Shown here: piece by piece, positions 34,847 to 43,392 of the stretch | Numbering within the stretch: the stretch's first letter is position 1 | How the letters are laid out: every line of letters starts with the position of its first letter | Source: Nocardioides jiangxiensis | GTDB taxonomy: Bacteria; Actinomycetota; Actinomycetes; Propionibacteriales; Nocardioidaceae | NCBI RefSeq assembly: GCF_030580915.1 | Contig: NZ_JAUQTA010000001.1 | Location: 1,550,001 to 1,614,000, forward strand | DNA length: 64,000 bases | Direction: 5' to 3' | Notes under the pieces: model-generated | Seen by the model: only the letters and a program-made list of their open reading frames with translations | Told to the model about the DNA's origin: nothing | Databases searched by the model: none | Position numbers and translations under genes: made by a program

Positions 34847-34891
34847 TGTGGATGAATTGCCTCTGCCTGTGGATGACGCGCTCAGCGCGTC
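34847..34891. repeat. Paired DnaA-box-like repeats and palindrome upstream of parA
   Basis: TGTGGATGA occurs at 34847-34855 and 34868-34876, exactly two helical turns apart, each one base from the DnaA box TGTGGATAA. The second abuts the perfect 17-bp palindrome at 34875-34891. This could couple parAB expression to DnaA; a simple repeat is also possible. Confidence 0.45.
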
Positions 34892-35227
34892 CTCCCGACC
34901 GGTGGAAAACTCGGAAGCCGAGCCGTCGACCGCGGGCAGAACTTGGCCGTGCTGTGCGCGGAACCGAAGAGGTTCGCACGCGAGGTCCAAAACTACCGGG
35001 GACCACAGGACCTGCTCCAGTCGCGGTCCACAGTCGGATCATGGTCGAGACGGAGCTGCCGAATCGGCTAGCACGGCGCCAGCGCCGGCAGACCATCCGC
35101 GATGACGGCACCGCCACACCACGGAACCCTGGCGCAGCGCGCGGCCGTGGCCTTCAGGGGCTCACCATCGGCGTGTACTCGCACGTTCACCGAAACCACG
35201 CCACCCCGCGCTCCAGCGAGCCGTCTT

Positions 35228-35243
35228 CGTTTCACGTGAAACA
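35228..35243. other. parS site in the parA-rsmG gap
   Basis: CGTTTCACGTGAAACA, perfect core at 35229-35242, in non-coding DNA. Confidence 0.92.
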
Positions 35244-35700
35244 GCACGGGTCCTCATCCTCGGCCAGCCGCACAGACGAGGACCGCGGCCGCGCCGTGCG
35301 TCCCGCGCAGATGCCGGTACGGGCGAGCGCCCCGGGTCCACCGACTCCCGAAATCCCCCGAGCGCCTGTCGAGGCGTCACGGCGGCAGGATGCGCCCTTC
35401 CCTCCTGACCCGAAGGCAGCCATGGAGCGCACCTTGCGAGATCACGCCATCGGTGACCACCCGATCGACACTGGCCGCTCATCATGCGCGGGCGCAGCAG
35501 TATGCCCGGCTGAATGGTCCGCCAGCGCGTTGCTGCGCCTCCACGGCGCGGGCCAGAAGCGACCCGCCCGGAGTGATCCGCGACGGCTGGAACGAGTGCG
35601 GCCGACGCCTGTCGTCCGCCGGTGCCTGTCGTCAGGTGCGCCCACGTTGGGCCACGTCCCGCGTTCGTAACGACGCGCGAACCGCCCCGACGACGGGGCT

Positions 35701-35754
35701 CATGCCGCCTCGGCATGCAGAAGCGCCTCCGACCGCACCGGGCGATCGGAGGCG
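35701..35754 (-). terminator. Two hairpins downstream of rsmG
   Basis: Reading from rsmG, the stem TCGGAGGCG/CGCCTCCGA (35746-35754 with 35724-35732, 13-nt loop) comes first and then CATGCCG-CCT-CGGCATG (35701-35717). Together they probably end the rpmH-rsmG transcript. Confidence 0.65.
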
Positions 35755-35768
35755 TTTCACGTGAAACA
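35753..35768. other. parS site abutting the rsmG stop
   Basis: CGTTTCACGTGAAACA, perfect core at 35754-35767. It lies directly after the rsmG stop codon (35769) and before the hairpins. Confidence 0.92.
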
Positions 35769-36521
35769 TCAGGGGCGACGCTGGCGCCGTCGTGCAGCGG
35801 CGCCATTCGCCTTGCGACGACCTGACTGGGACTCGACCTTCATCAACCGGCCTGCTCTGGACGGGTCTGCCCAACACACGCGGACCGCAAGCGTCGGCTC
35901 GGGGATCAGGCCCTCCCCGACCGGTACGACCTCAGGCTCCGCGCAGCCGAACGCCGACAGCACCGAGCGCGCCTCCTCGATCTCCTCCGTGATGGCACTG
36001 CCCTTCAGAGCGATCAGTGCACCCTCCGCGGCGACCAGCGGCATCGACCAGGTCAGGAGACGCTCAAGCGGAGCGACCGCACGGGAGGTCACGACGTCGA
36101 AACGTTCCTTGCCGTGAACGGACTCAGCACGGCCGCGAATCACCGTGACGTTGTCGAGGCCCAGCTGGTCCGCGATCTCCTGGAGATACACCGTGCGGCG
36201 CAGTAGCGGCTCGATCAGCGTCAAGGTCAGATCCGGGCGCGCGATGGCGAGTACCAGGCCCGGCAGGCCCGCGCCGCTGCCTATGTCAGCGACGGACGAT
36301 CCCTCGGGCATGAGTCCTGCCAGAGCGCCACAGTTGAGCAGGTGGCGGTCCCACAGCCTCGGGACCTCCCGCGGTCCGATCAGCCCACGGACGACGCCGT
36401 CGGTCGCGAGCGACTCGGCGTACGCACGCAGGAGCGGGATGCGGGCAGACGCAAACACCCCCTGCACCGCAGCCGGGGGCTCGGGGAGTGCAGGGGGTGT
36501 TTCACGTGAAACGTCGTTCAC
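35769..36521 (-). CDS. rsmG: 16S rRNA (guanine(527)-N7)-methyltransferase
   Basis: 250 residues. The RsmG fold is seen from REVPRLWDRHLLNCGALAGL, the SAM-binding VADIGSGAGLPGLVLAI near residue 77, and VTSRAVAPLERLLTWS. It methylates G527 of 16S rRNA with S-adenosylmethionine; loss gives low-level streptomycin resistance in many bacteria. GTG 36521 begins VNDVSRET, where VSRET is read from a parS site. The basic C-terminal tail (about 230-250) is an actinobacterial feature. It is 14 bp after jag. Confidence 0.95.
   Translation of the reverse strand: MNDVSRETPPALPEPPAAVQGVFASARIPLLRAYAESLATDGVVRGLIGPREVPRLWDRHLLNCGALAGLMPEGSSVADIGSGAGLPGLVLAIARPDLTLTLIEPLLRRTVYLQEIADQLGLDNVTVIRGRAESVHGKERFDVVTSRAVAPLERLLTWSMPLVAAEGALIALKGSAITEEIEEARSVLSAFGCAEPEVVPVGEGLIPEPTLAVRVCWADPSRAGRLMKVESQSGRRKANGAAARRRQRRP
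36498..36513. other. parS site at the rsmG start
   Basis: TGTTTCACGTGAAACG, perfect core at 36499-36512, 15 of 16 positions of the consensus. It encodes VSRET in RsmG codons 4-8. Confidence 0.92.
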
Positions 36522-36535
36522 GAAGGTGATGCCCT

Positions 36536-37057
36536 TCAGGCCGGCAGGACGACGACGTAGCGACGCGGCTCGACGCCTTCCGACTCCGAGCTGAGTCCGG
36601 CCGCAGCGACCGCGTCGTGCACGACCTTCCGCTCGAATGGAGACATTGCCTTGAGCGAGACGGGGGCACCCGTCTCCTTCGCCTCGGCAACTGCCTGCTC
36701 GGCGACCTTGACGAGCTCCTCGCGCTGACGAGCGCGGTAGCCCGAGACGTCGAGCATGAGGCGGGACCGCTCGCCGGTCTCGCGGTAGACGGCCAGGCGC
36801 GTGAGCTCCTGGAGCGCGTCGAGAACCTCGCCCTTGGAGCCGACGAGCTGGTTGAGGTCGGCACCGACGATGGAGACCGCGGCACGGTCACCCTCGACAT
36901 CCATGTCCAGGTCGCCATCCAGGTCGGCGATGTCGAGGAGCTCCTCGAGGTAGTCAGCAGCGATGTCACCCTCGTTCTCGAGGCGCTCGACACGGCTCGG
37001 ACGCGACGGGGTGGCGGTCTCGGTCACGGTGGTCTCCGGAGTGGTCTCGTCGCTCAC
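36536..37057 (-). CDS. jag: RNA-binding protein Jag/KhpB
   Basis: 173 residues. An acidic N-terminus is followed by a KH domain (about 60-110, ADLNQLVGSKGEVLDALQEL) and an R3H domain (about 112-170, MSPFERKVVHDAV). The Jag_N domain found in Firmicutes is absent, as usual in actinobacteria. The protein binds RNA and is linked to cell-shape control. Its GTG start overlaps the yidC stop by GTGA. Confidence 0.93.
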   Translation of the reverse strand: MSDETTPETTVTETATPSRPSRVERLENEGDIAADYLEELLDIADLDGDLDMDVEGDRAAVSIVGADLNQLVGSKGEVLDALQELTRLAVYRETGERSRLMLDVSGYRARQREELVKVAEQAVAEAKETGAPVSLKAMSPFERKVVHDAVAAAGLSSESEGVEPRRYVVVLPA

Positions 37058-38025
37058 TTCTGGTCTCCCTGCGGGCGGTTGTTCTTCGTGCGCTGCGCGC
37101 GGGTCTGCTTCTTCGGCTGCTGGCGCGTCGGCGCCGGCTGCTCCGGAGCCTGGTCCTCGACGACTGCGGTGGTCGTGGCGACGGAGTGACCGTGGCGGGC
37201 CGCCTTGGCGGCGTCGCGCTTCGCCTTGGCCTCGGCCGCCGGCGTGCCGGGCACCGGGTTGTTGCGGATGACGTAGAACTGCTGGCCCATCGTCCAGAGG
37301 TTCGAGACGGTCCAGTAGATGAGGACACCGATCGGGAACGCGACGCCACCGATGGCGAAGACGACCGGCAGGACGTAGAGAAGGATCTTCTGCTGCTGCG
37401 CGTACGGGCCCTCGAGCGCCGACTTCGGCATGTTCTTGCTCATCAGCTGGCGCTGGGTGGTGAAGGTGGTGACGAGCATCGCGATGACCAGCGTCAGCGC
37501 CATGATCTGGATGCCGTGGTCACCGTGGGCACCGTTGAACGTCTTGGAGATCTGAACGCCGAAGAGCTTCGCGTGGTAGAGCTGGGTCGCCTGGGCGTCG
37601 GTCAGGATGCCCTTGCCCTGCTGGTTCTTGGCGGCGTGGTCGAGCAGGCGGAACAGGGCCAGGAAGATCGGCATCTGCAGCAGGATCGGAAGGCACGAGG
37701 CGAACGGGTTCGTGCCCGCGTCCTTGTACAGCTTCATCGTCTCCTGCGTGAGCTTCTCGCGGTCGTGCCCGTACTTCTTCTGCAGCTCCTTCACCTGGGG
37801 CTGCAGGAGCTGCATGTTGCGCGAGGCCTTGATCTGCTTCACGAAGAGCGGGATCAGGGCAGCCCGGATGACCAGCGTGAGGACGACGATGGACAGCGCC
37901 CACGCCGCACCGCTGGACGCGGGCAGGAAGGTGCTGACGGCCTTGTGGGCTCCGACCAGCACGATCGAGATCAGGTAGTACAGCGGCGTCATGATGAAGC
38001 TGCCGATGGCACCGAAGATGGACAC
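37054..38025 (-). CDS. yidC: Membrane protein insertase YidC
   Basis: 323 residues, GTG start. Five conserved membrane helices: after a first helix (about 5-30), the YidC core runs IVVLTLVIRAALIPLFVKQIKASRNM (split across residues 46-70; the Arg faces the groove), NPFASCLPILLQMPIFLALFRLL, VAFPIGVLIYWTVSNLWTMGQQ. The tail (about 265-323) is basic and binds ribosomes. It inserts membrane proteins alone or with SecYEG. It is 0 bp from yidD, whose stop is at 38026. Confidence 0.96.
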   Translation of the reverse strand: MSIFGAIGSFIMTPLYYLISIVLVGAHKAVSTFLPASSGAAWALSIVVLTLVIRAALIPLFVKQIKASRNMQLLQPQVKELQKKYGHDREKLTQETMKLYKDAGTNPFASCLPILLQMPIFLALFRLLDHAAKNQQGKGILTDAQATQLYHAKLFGVQISKTFNGAHGDHGIQIMALTLVIAMLVTTFTTQRQLMSKNMPKSALEGPYAQQQKILLYVLPVVFAIGGVAFPIGVLIYWTVSNLWTMGQQFYVIRNNPVPGTPAAEAKAKRDAAKAARHGHSVATTTAVVEDQAPEQPAPTRQQPKKQTRAQRTKNNRPQGDQK

Positions 38026-38277
38026 TCAGGCTCCTTGAATGGGGGCGGAGGGTGCAGCAGAACGAGTGGGGGGCACCGGGTCGTAGCCGCCGGCTGCCCA
38101 GGGGTGACAGCGTCCGAGCCGGCGTACGGCGAGCCAGCTGCCCCGCAGGCTCCCGTGCTGCTGCACCGCCTCGAGGGCGTACGCCGAGCAGCTCGGGTGG
38201 TAGCGACAGACCTGGCCGTAGAGAGGGCTGATGAGCAGCCGATAGAGCTTCAGGAGCCCGACCAGGACGTGCTTCAT
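38026..38277 (-). CDS. yidD: Membrane protein insertion efficiency factor YidD
   Basis: 83 residues. The hallmark [19 protein letters not shown] and [24 protein letters not shown] are intact, including the three cysteines. The amphipathic N-terminus ([14 protein letters not shown]) associates with the membrane. The ATG overlaps the rnpA stop by ATGA. Confidence 0.95.
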   Translation of the reverse strand: MKHVLVGLLKLYRLLISPLYGQVCRYHPSCSAYALEAVQQHGSLRGSWLAVRRLGRCHPWAAGGYDPVPPTRSAAPSAPIQGA

Positions 38278-38609
38278 CGGCCGATCCGCTCCAGTGCCGA
38301 GTCGAGATCGCGACCGAGGTCGTCGTACGACGCCTCTGCAGCTGCGGGGAGCGCCCTGACGACGAGCACAGCAGAGCCCGGGAGCGACAGGAGTCGTTCC
38401 CGGGCCAGGTGTCGCAGCCGGCGCTTCACGCGGTTGCGGGTGACAGCAGGGCCGACGGCCTTGCTCACCACGAATCCGACACGAGCCGGCGACCCGCCCT
38501 CGGTGACCCAGAGGTGGGCGACCAGAGTGCGTGTGCCGGCTCGACGGCCTTGACGTGTCGCCTGCCGGAAGTCGTCACCGGAGACGAGCCGGTGCTCCCG
38601 GGGCAGCAA
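38274..38609 (-). CDS. rnpA: Ribonuclease P protein component
   Basis: 111 residues. [39 protein letters not shown] (RNR motif near residue 60) and LVVRALPAA define RnpA. It binds the RNase P RNA to process the 5' ends of tRNAs. The best start is TTG at 38609 followed by CTG; an ATG is not available in frame. It lies 24 bp after rpmH. Confidence 0.93.
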   Translation of the reverse strand: MLPREHRLVSGDDFRQATRQGRRAGTRTLVAHLWVTEGGSPARVGFVVSKAVGPAVTRNRVKRRLRHLARERLLSLPGSAVLVVRALPAAAEASYDDLGRDLDSALERIGR

Positions 38610-38633
38610 GGCCGATCGGATCCGTCGGCGAAC

Positions 38634-38771
38634 TCAGACGGCGATCTGCTTGCGGCCCTTGCTGCGGCGCGCGGACAGGATGGCGCGGCCGGCGCGGGTG
38701 CGCATGCGAAGGCGGAAACCGTGCTTCTTGTGACGACGACGGTTGTTCGGCTGGTAGGTGCGCTTGCTCAC
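38634..38771 (-). CDS. rpmH: 50S ribosomal protein L34
   Basis: 45 residues: the [20 protein letters not shown] start and [19 protein letters not shown] are the complete L34 sequence. The start is GTG at 38771, not ATG; a longer upstream frame has no family support. It heads the minus-strand operon rpmH-rnpA-yidD-yidC-jag-rsmG. Confidence 0.97.
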   Translation of the reverse strand: MSKRTYQPNNRRRHKKHGFRLRMRTRAGRAILSARRSKGRKQIAV

Positions 38772-39318
38772 GACTGCTTCTCCGATGCGGGGAATTGATT
38801 CCAGGGATAGTCCACGTCCGGTGTGTGTCGGCAGGCAGCTCGAGTTCGGCTGGCACCGCCCACCCACGCCCACCCCCACGAGAGCGGGGGTGTCATGGAC
38901 ATGCGGCACCGGTCGACACCGGACAGACTGAGCAACGGTACGGGGTGGCGCTTCAGGGGGTCAAACCACCGAAGCCCTTCCCTGTGGATGAACCCTTGCT
39001 GCCTGCCGTTCCGCCGGGTTAGGTTCGCCCCCTGGCCGGAGGCGGATGACGTGTCCGATGCCGGCCTTCAGGGGCGGTGTGACGTGGGTCATGTGGATCA
39101 CTCAATCGGCCTCTGACCTGCAATGACACCTCTCGGGACCCGGTGCCGGGAGGCAGGTCCGACAGCTTCATCCACACCCCGTGCGCACGACTCACAACCT
39201 GTGGATAAAGTTGTGGAACGAAGTGGCACTCACGTCATCGACGGATGATGACGGGGGCGAGTGTGACGCAGGCGACCGTATGGGGCGGTCGCCACACGAG
39301 GTGAAGGATCGACGCACA
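38772..39318. other. rpmH-dnaA intergenic region, probable oriC part
   Basis: 547 bp without a gene between divergent rpmH and dnaA. DnaA-box matches: TGTGGATAA (39200-39208, perfect), TGTGGATGA (38983-38991), TGTGGATCA (39092-39100) and, in the other direction, TCATCCACA (39168-39176). Gene direction flips here (all genes left are minus, all right to gyrA are plus), as expected where bidirectional replication begins. No clear AT-rich unwinding element is visible. The rpmH and dnaA promoters must also lie here. Confidence 0.75.
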
Positions 39319-40749
39319 GTGGAGAACACCCAGGCGAGTCCTGACCTGGCGACCGTCTGGCGCAACCTGGTCAGCGATCTCCAGCCCAACCAGAGGGCCT
39401 GGCTGAGCACCAGCGAGCCCGTCACCCTCCACGAGACCACGGCGATCATCGCCGTTCCGAACGAGTTCACCCGGACCCAGCTCGAGGGACGTCTGCGTAC
39501 CCGGCTGGAGGACTCGCTGTCCGAGGCGTTCGGTACGAACATCCGGATCGCGGTGACCGTCAACCCCCAGCTCGACCACGGCATCAGCGCTGACGAGCTG
39601 CCGCCGCCGGGTCGCCACGTCGCGGACCCGGAGCCCGAGCCGGCACCGACTGCGCCCCCGTCGATGAGTGGATATGTCGACAACTCGACTTCCGAGGCAC
39701 CCAGTGCACTGGAGACCCGCCTCAACCCCAAGTACGTCTTCGAGAGCTTCGTCATCGGGTCGTCCAACCGCTTCCCGCACGCAGCGGCGGTCGCCGTCGC
39801 GGAGGCACCCGGCAAGGCGTACAACCCGCTGATGATCTACGGCGACTCCGGGCTCGGGAAGACGCACCTGCTCCACGCGATCGGCCACTACGTGCGCTCC
39901 CTCTACCAGGGGGCGAAGGTCCGCTACGTGTCGAGCGAGGAGTTCACCAACGACTTCATCAACTCGATCCAGAACGGCAAGCAGGGCCAGTTCCAGAAGC
40001 GCTACCGCGACATCGACGTCCTGCTCATCGACGACATCCAGTTCCTCGAGGGCAAGGAGCAGACGCAGGAGGAGTTCTTCCACACCTTCAACGCGCTGCA
40101 CAACGCCAACAAGCAGATCGTCCTGACCTCCGACCGCGCGCCCAAGCGCCTCGAGGCACTGGAGGACCGTCTCCGCAGCCGCTTCGAATGGGGCCTCATC
40201 ACCGATGTGCAGGCTCCCGACCTCGAGACGCGCATCGCGATCCTGCGCAAGAAGGCGGCCATGGACCGTCTCACCGCGCCGCCCGAGGTGCTCGAGTTCA
40301 TCGCGTCGAAGGTGCAGACCAACATCCGCGAGCTCGAGGGTGCGCTGATCCGCGTGACGGCGTTCGCCAACCTGAACCGCCAGGAGGTCGACATGACCCT
40401 GGCCGAGATCGTCCTCAAGGACCTCATGCCCGAGGGCGGCGAGCCCGACATCACCGCCGCACAGATCATCGCCCAGACCGCCGCGTACTTCGGGGTCACC
40501 ATCGACGAGCTGACCGGCCCGAGCCGCGGTCGTCACCTGGTCACCGGACGCCAGATCGCGATGTACCTGTGCCGTGAGCTCACCAACATGTCGCTCCCGC
40601 AGATCGGTCGCGAGTTCGGCGGCCGCGACCACACGACCGTCATGTACGCCGACCGCAAGATCAAGGACCTGCTCGCCGAGCGCCGTGCGGTCTTCAACCA
40701 GGTCTCCGAGCTCACCAACCGCATCAAGATGCAGACCAGGGCAGGTTGA
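39319..40749 (+). CDS. dnaA: Chromosomal replication initiator protein DnaA
   Basis: 476 residues from GTG 39319 ([18 protein letters not shown]); the frame continues upstream but that part has no DnaA similarity. Domain I is at about 1-85, a Pro-rich linker at 90-130, domain III AAA+ with Walker [10 protein letters not shown] and Walker [13 protein letters not shown], and domain IV with the DnaA-box signature [19 protein letters not shown] near the C-terminus. It binds oriC and melts it to start replication. GAAGGA lies 10 bp upstream of the GTG. Confidence 0.97.
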   Translation: MENTQASPDLATVWRNLVSDLQPNQRAWLSTSEPVTLHETTAIIAVPNEFTRTQLEGRLRTRLEDSLSEAFGTNIRIAVTVNPQLDHGISADELPPPGRHVADPEPEPAPTAPPSMSGYVDNSTSEAPSALETRLNPKYVFESFVIGSSNRFPHAAAVAVAEAPGKAYNPLMIYGDSGLGKTHLLHAIGHYVRSLYQGAKVRYVSSEEFTNDFINSIQNGKQGQFQKRYRDIDVLLIDDIQFLEGKEQTQEEFFHTFNALHNANKQIVLTSDRAPKRLEALEDRLRSRFEWGLITDVQAPDLETRIAILRKKAAMDRLTAPPEVLEFIASKVQTNIRELEGALIRVTAFANLNRQEVDMTLAEIVLKDLMPEGGEPDITAAQIIAQTAAYFGVTIDELTGPSRGRHLVTGRQIAMYLCRELTNMSLPQIGREFGGRDHTTVMYADRKIKDLLAERRAVFNQVSELTNRIKMQTRAG

Positions 40750-41203
40750 GATCCCGTTCCGCGGACAGCGCGCCCACCGAATGACAGGGAGTTCCACCGC
40801 CCTCGCGGCTGTGGAACTCCTGTCGTTCCAGGTCCGAATCACAAATGAGTGATCTGTGGACAACTGTGGGAACAACGCACAGCCGGCCGCCGAGACCACA
40901 GGCACCTGTCATTCGTCCCCGGTGAACCCACAGGGGATGTGGACTCAGATCCGGTGTCTGACCTGCAGAGACGCGGGTTCTCCACAGATTCCACGGAACC
41001 TACGACAACGATGAGACCTATCAAGCACCCATCGACCGTCCAACGACTTCCTGCTCCCTTTCTGGGGATGACGCTGCAGCGGAAGGTCGGCCGGCACTGC
41101 GCTGAGGAATGACAGGTTCGATGGCGGCCTCCCCATCACTCCACCCTCATGGCAGGATGCTCAGTCCAGACTTGTCGTTCCCCTGCACGGAGGCAGAAGA
41201 GAA
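40750..41203. other. dnaA-dnaN intergenic region with further DnaA-box-like sites
   Basis: 454 bp without a gene. TGTGGACAA (40855-40863) and TTCTCCACA (40978-40986) are one- and two-mismatch DnaA boxes, and several CTGTGG/CCACAG half sites are scattered. In Streptomyces and mycobacteria oriC lies in this gap, so part of the origin may be here. A terminator hairpin is at the left end; GGAGG at 41189-41193 is the dnaN ribosome site. Confidence 0.6.
40788..40820 (+). terminator. Hairpin after dnaA
   Basis: GGAGTTCCAC (40788-40797) and GTGGAACTCC (40811-40820) form a perfect 10-bp stem with a 13-nt loop, starting 38 bp after the dnaA stop. Confidence 0.65.
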
Positions 41204-42334
41204 GTGAAGTTCCGCATCGAGCGCGACGCCCTCGCCGACGCTGTTGCCTGGGCCGCGCGTTCCCTGCCTGTGCGTCCGAGCGTCCCCGTCCTCGCAGGTC
41301 TCCTCATCGAGGCGGGCCAGGAGGGTCTGGTCCTGTCGACCTTCGACTACGAGACGTCCGCTCGCGCGACGCTCGCCGCAGAGGTCGCCGACGAAGGCAC
41401 GGCCCTCGTGTCCGGTCGACTGCTCGCCGACATCTGCCGCAACCTTCCCGCGAAGCCGGTCGACGTCGTCCTCGACGGCGCCCGGGTCACGCTGACCTGC
41501 GGCTCTGCCCGCTTCTCACTGCAGACCATGCCCGTCGACGACTACCCCTCGCTGCCCGACATGCCGGCTGCCACCGGCTCCGTGTCGTCCGACGCGTTCG
41601 CCCAGGCGGTCAGCCAGGCGGTCACCGCTGCCGGGCGTGACGACATGCTCCCGGTCCTCACCGGCGTCCGCATCGAGATCGAGGGTGAGTCGGTCAACCT
41701 GCTGGCCACCGACCGCTTCCGCCTCTCGCACCGCGAGCTCGAGTGGAACCCCAACACGCCCGACGAGTCCGTGGCCGCCCTTGTGCCGGCCAAGGTGCTC
41801 GCCGACACTGCGAAGTCGCTCACCGCCGGCAGCGAGATCACCATCGCGCTCTCGGCCTCCGGCACGGGTGACGGGATCATCGGCTTCGAGGGCCAGGTCG
41901 CCGGCGGTGTCCGGCGTACGACGACGCGCCTGCTCGACGGAGAGTTCCCCAAGGTCCGGAGCCTCTTCCCCAACGAGCACCAGACCGTCGCCGTGGTGGA
42001 CAAGGCGCAGCTGATCGAGTCGGTCAAGCGCGTCGCCCTCGTGGCCGAGCGCAACACCGCCGTCCAGATGGCCTTCTCCGACGGCGTGCTCACGCTCGAG
42101 GCCGGCTCCGGCGAGGAGGCCCAGGCCTCCGAGGCGCTGGCCGCCGAGATCACCGGCGACGACATCACCACGGGCTTCAACCCGACGTTCCTCCTCGACG
42201 GCCTCTCGGCGATCGAGGAGCCGGTCGTCGAGCTCGCCTTCACGCAGGCGAGCAAGCCGGTCGTCATCAGCGGCAAGTCGGAGGGCCCGGCCGGGTTCCG
42301 CTACCTGCTGATGCCGCGGCGCCTGCTTTCCTGA
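41204..42334 (+). CDS. dnaN: DNA polymerase III sliding clamp (beta subunit)
   Basis: 376 residues, GTG start with GGAGG 10 bp upstream. The three clamp domains are present: VKFRIERDALADAVAWAARSL at the start, PVLTGVRIEIEGESVNLLATDRFRLSH in the middle, and the C-terminal FRYLLMPRRL. It forms the ring that tethers polymerase to DNA. It is 77 bp upstream of gnd. Confidence 0.97.
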   Translation: MKFRIERDALADAVAWAARSLPVRPSVPVLAGLLIEAGQEGLVLSTFDYETSARATLAAEVADEGTALVSGRLLADICRNLPAKPVDVVLDGARVTLTCGSARFSLQTMPVDDYPSLPDMPAATGSVSSDAFAQAVSQAVTAAGRDDMLPVLTGVRIEIEGESVNLLATDRFRLSHRELEWNPNTPDESVAALVPAKVLADTAKSLTAGSEITIALSASGTGDGIIGFEGQVAGGVRRTTTRLLDGEFPKVRSLFPNEHQTVAVVDKAQLIESVKRVALVAERNTAVQMAFSDGVLTLEAGSGEEAQASEALAAEITGDDITTGFNPTFLLDGLSAIEEPVVELAFTQASKPVVISGKSEGPAGFRYLLMPRRLLS

Positions 42335-42411
42335 CGGAGCGGATCCGGCGCGACCCGCCGGGTACCTCCCTGCCCACAACGGCTCAACCAACGCACCCGG
42401 AGGAACCAGCC

Positions 42412-43392
42412 ATGCAGATCGGACTCGTCGGCCTCGGCAAGATGGGCGGCAACATGCGCGAGCGCCTGCGCCGCGCGGGCCACACCGTCGTCGGCTACGA
42501 CCGCAACCCGGACATCGCCGACGTCGGCTCCCTGCAGGAGCTGGTCGACGCGCTCCCGTCCCCGAAGGTCGTCTGGGTCATGGTCCCGGCCGGTGACCCG
42601 ACGCACCAGACCGTCGTCGAGCTCACCGAGCTCCTCGGCGAGGGAGACCTCGTGGTCGATGGCGGCAACTCGCGCTGGACCTCGGACATCGAGCACGCTG
42701 CTCTCCTCGCGAAGAAGGGCATCGGCTTCGTCGACTGCGGCGTCTCCGGTGGCGTCTGGGGCCTCGAGAACGGCTACGCCCTGATGTTCGGCGGCTCGTC
42801 CGACGACATCGCGAAGGTGCAGCCCGCGTTCGACGCGTTGAAGCCCGAGGGCGAGTTCGGAGCTGTGCACGCGGGCAAGGTCGGCGCGGGTCATTTCTCG
42901 AAGATGGTCCACAACGGCATCGAGTACGCCCTCATGCAGTCCTACGCCGAGGGCTGGGAGCTGCTCGAGAAGGTCGACCTCGTCGACAACGTGACCGAGG
43001 TCTTCCGCTCCTGGCGCGAGGGCACCGTGATCCGCTCGTGGCTCCTGGACCTGCTGGTCCAGGCGCTGGACGACGAGCCGGGCCTGGAGAGCATCGCCGG
43101 CTACGCCGAGGACTCGGGTGAGGGTCGCTGGACCGTCGAGGCGGCCATCGACAACGCGGTGCCGGTTCCCGCGATCGCGGCGTCGCTCTTCGCGCGTTTC
43201 GTCTCGCGGCAGGACGACAGCCCCGCGATGAAGGCGATCGCGGCGATGCGCAACCAGTTCGGCGGTCACGCGATGAAGACCGAGGCTCCCGCCGGCGGTG
43301 ACGTCGAGGGCAAGCAGGGCGCACCCGAGGTCTCCGACACCGCAGCACAGGCCGGCGCCGGGTCGCCCGGTCGCGTCTCCGGCGAGAGCTGA
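42412..43392 (+). CDS. gnd: 6-phosphogluconate dehydrogenase, short (GndA-like) type
   Basis: 326 residues, much shorter than the 470-residue classical enzyme. GLVGLGKMGGNM at 5-16 binds the dinucleotide, VVDGGNSRWTSD near 80, GVSGGVWGLENGYALM near 110, and GHFSKMVHNGIEYALMQ near 160 holds the catalytic lysine. It decarboxylates 6-phosphogluconate to ribulose 5-phosphate; the short type usually prefers NAD. The C-terminal 35 residues are low complexity. Its place between dnaN and recF is standard in actinobacteria; recF starts at the next base. Confidence 0.94.
   Translation: MQIGLVGLGKMGGNMRERLRRAGHTVVGYDRNPDIADVGSLQELVDALPSPKVVWVMVPAGDPTHQTVVELTELLGEGDLVVDGGNSRWTSDIEHAALLAKKGIGFVDCGVSGGVWGLENGYALMFGGSSDDIAKVQPAFDALKPEGEFGAVHAGKVGAGHFSKMVHNGIEYALMQSYAEGWELLEKVDLVDNVTEVFRSWREGTVIRSWLLDLLVQALDDEPGLESIAGYAEDSGEGRWTVEAAIDNAVPVPAIAASLFARFVSRQDDSPAMKAIAAMRNQFGGHAMKTEAPAGGDVEGKQGAPEVSDTAAQAGAGSPGRVSGES

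Larger units (their letters stand above)
34834..35768. other. 935-bp non-coding partition region between parA and rsmG
   Basis: No convincing gene: the open frames here give Arg/Gly/Pro/Ser-rich sequence without coding base bias. The segment carries two parS sites (35228, 35753), two direct TGTGGATGA repeats (34847-34855, 34868-34876) 21 bp apart that resemble weak DnaA boxes, a palindrome GACGCGCT-C-AGCGCGTC (34875-34891), and two hairpins near the rsmG end. It must also hold the parA promoter, which I could not place confidently. Confidence 0.7.

Noticed and set aside
34852..35806. Open frames of 200-270 codons on both strands in the parA-rsmG gap
   Set aside because: They are Arg/Gly/Pro/Ser-rich, overlap each other, lack codon-position bias and resemble no protein; parS sites and hairpins explain the region better.
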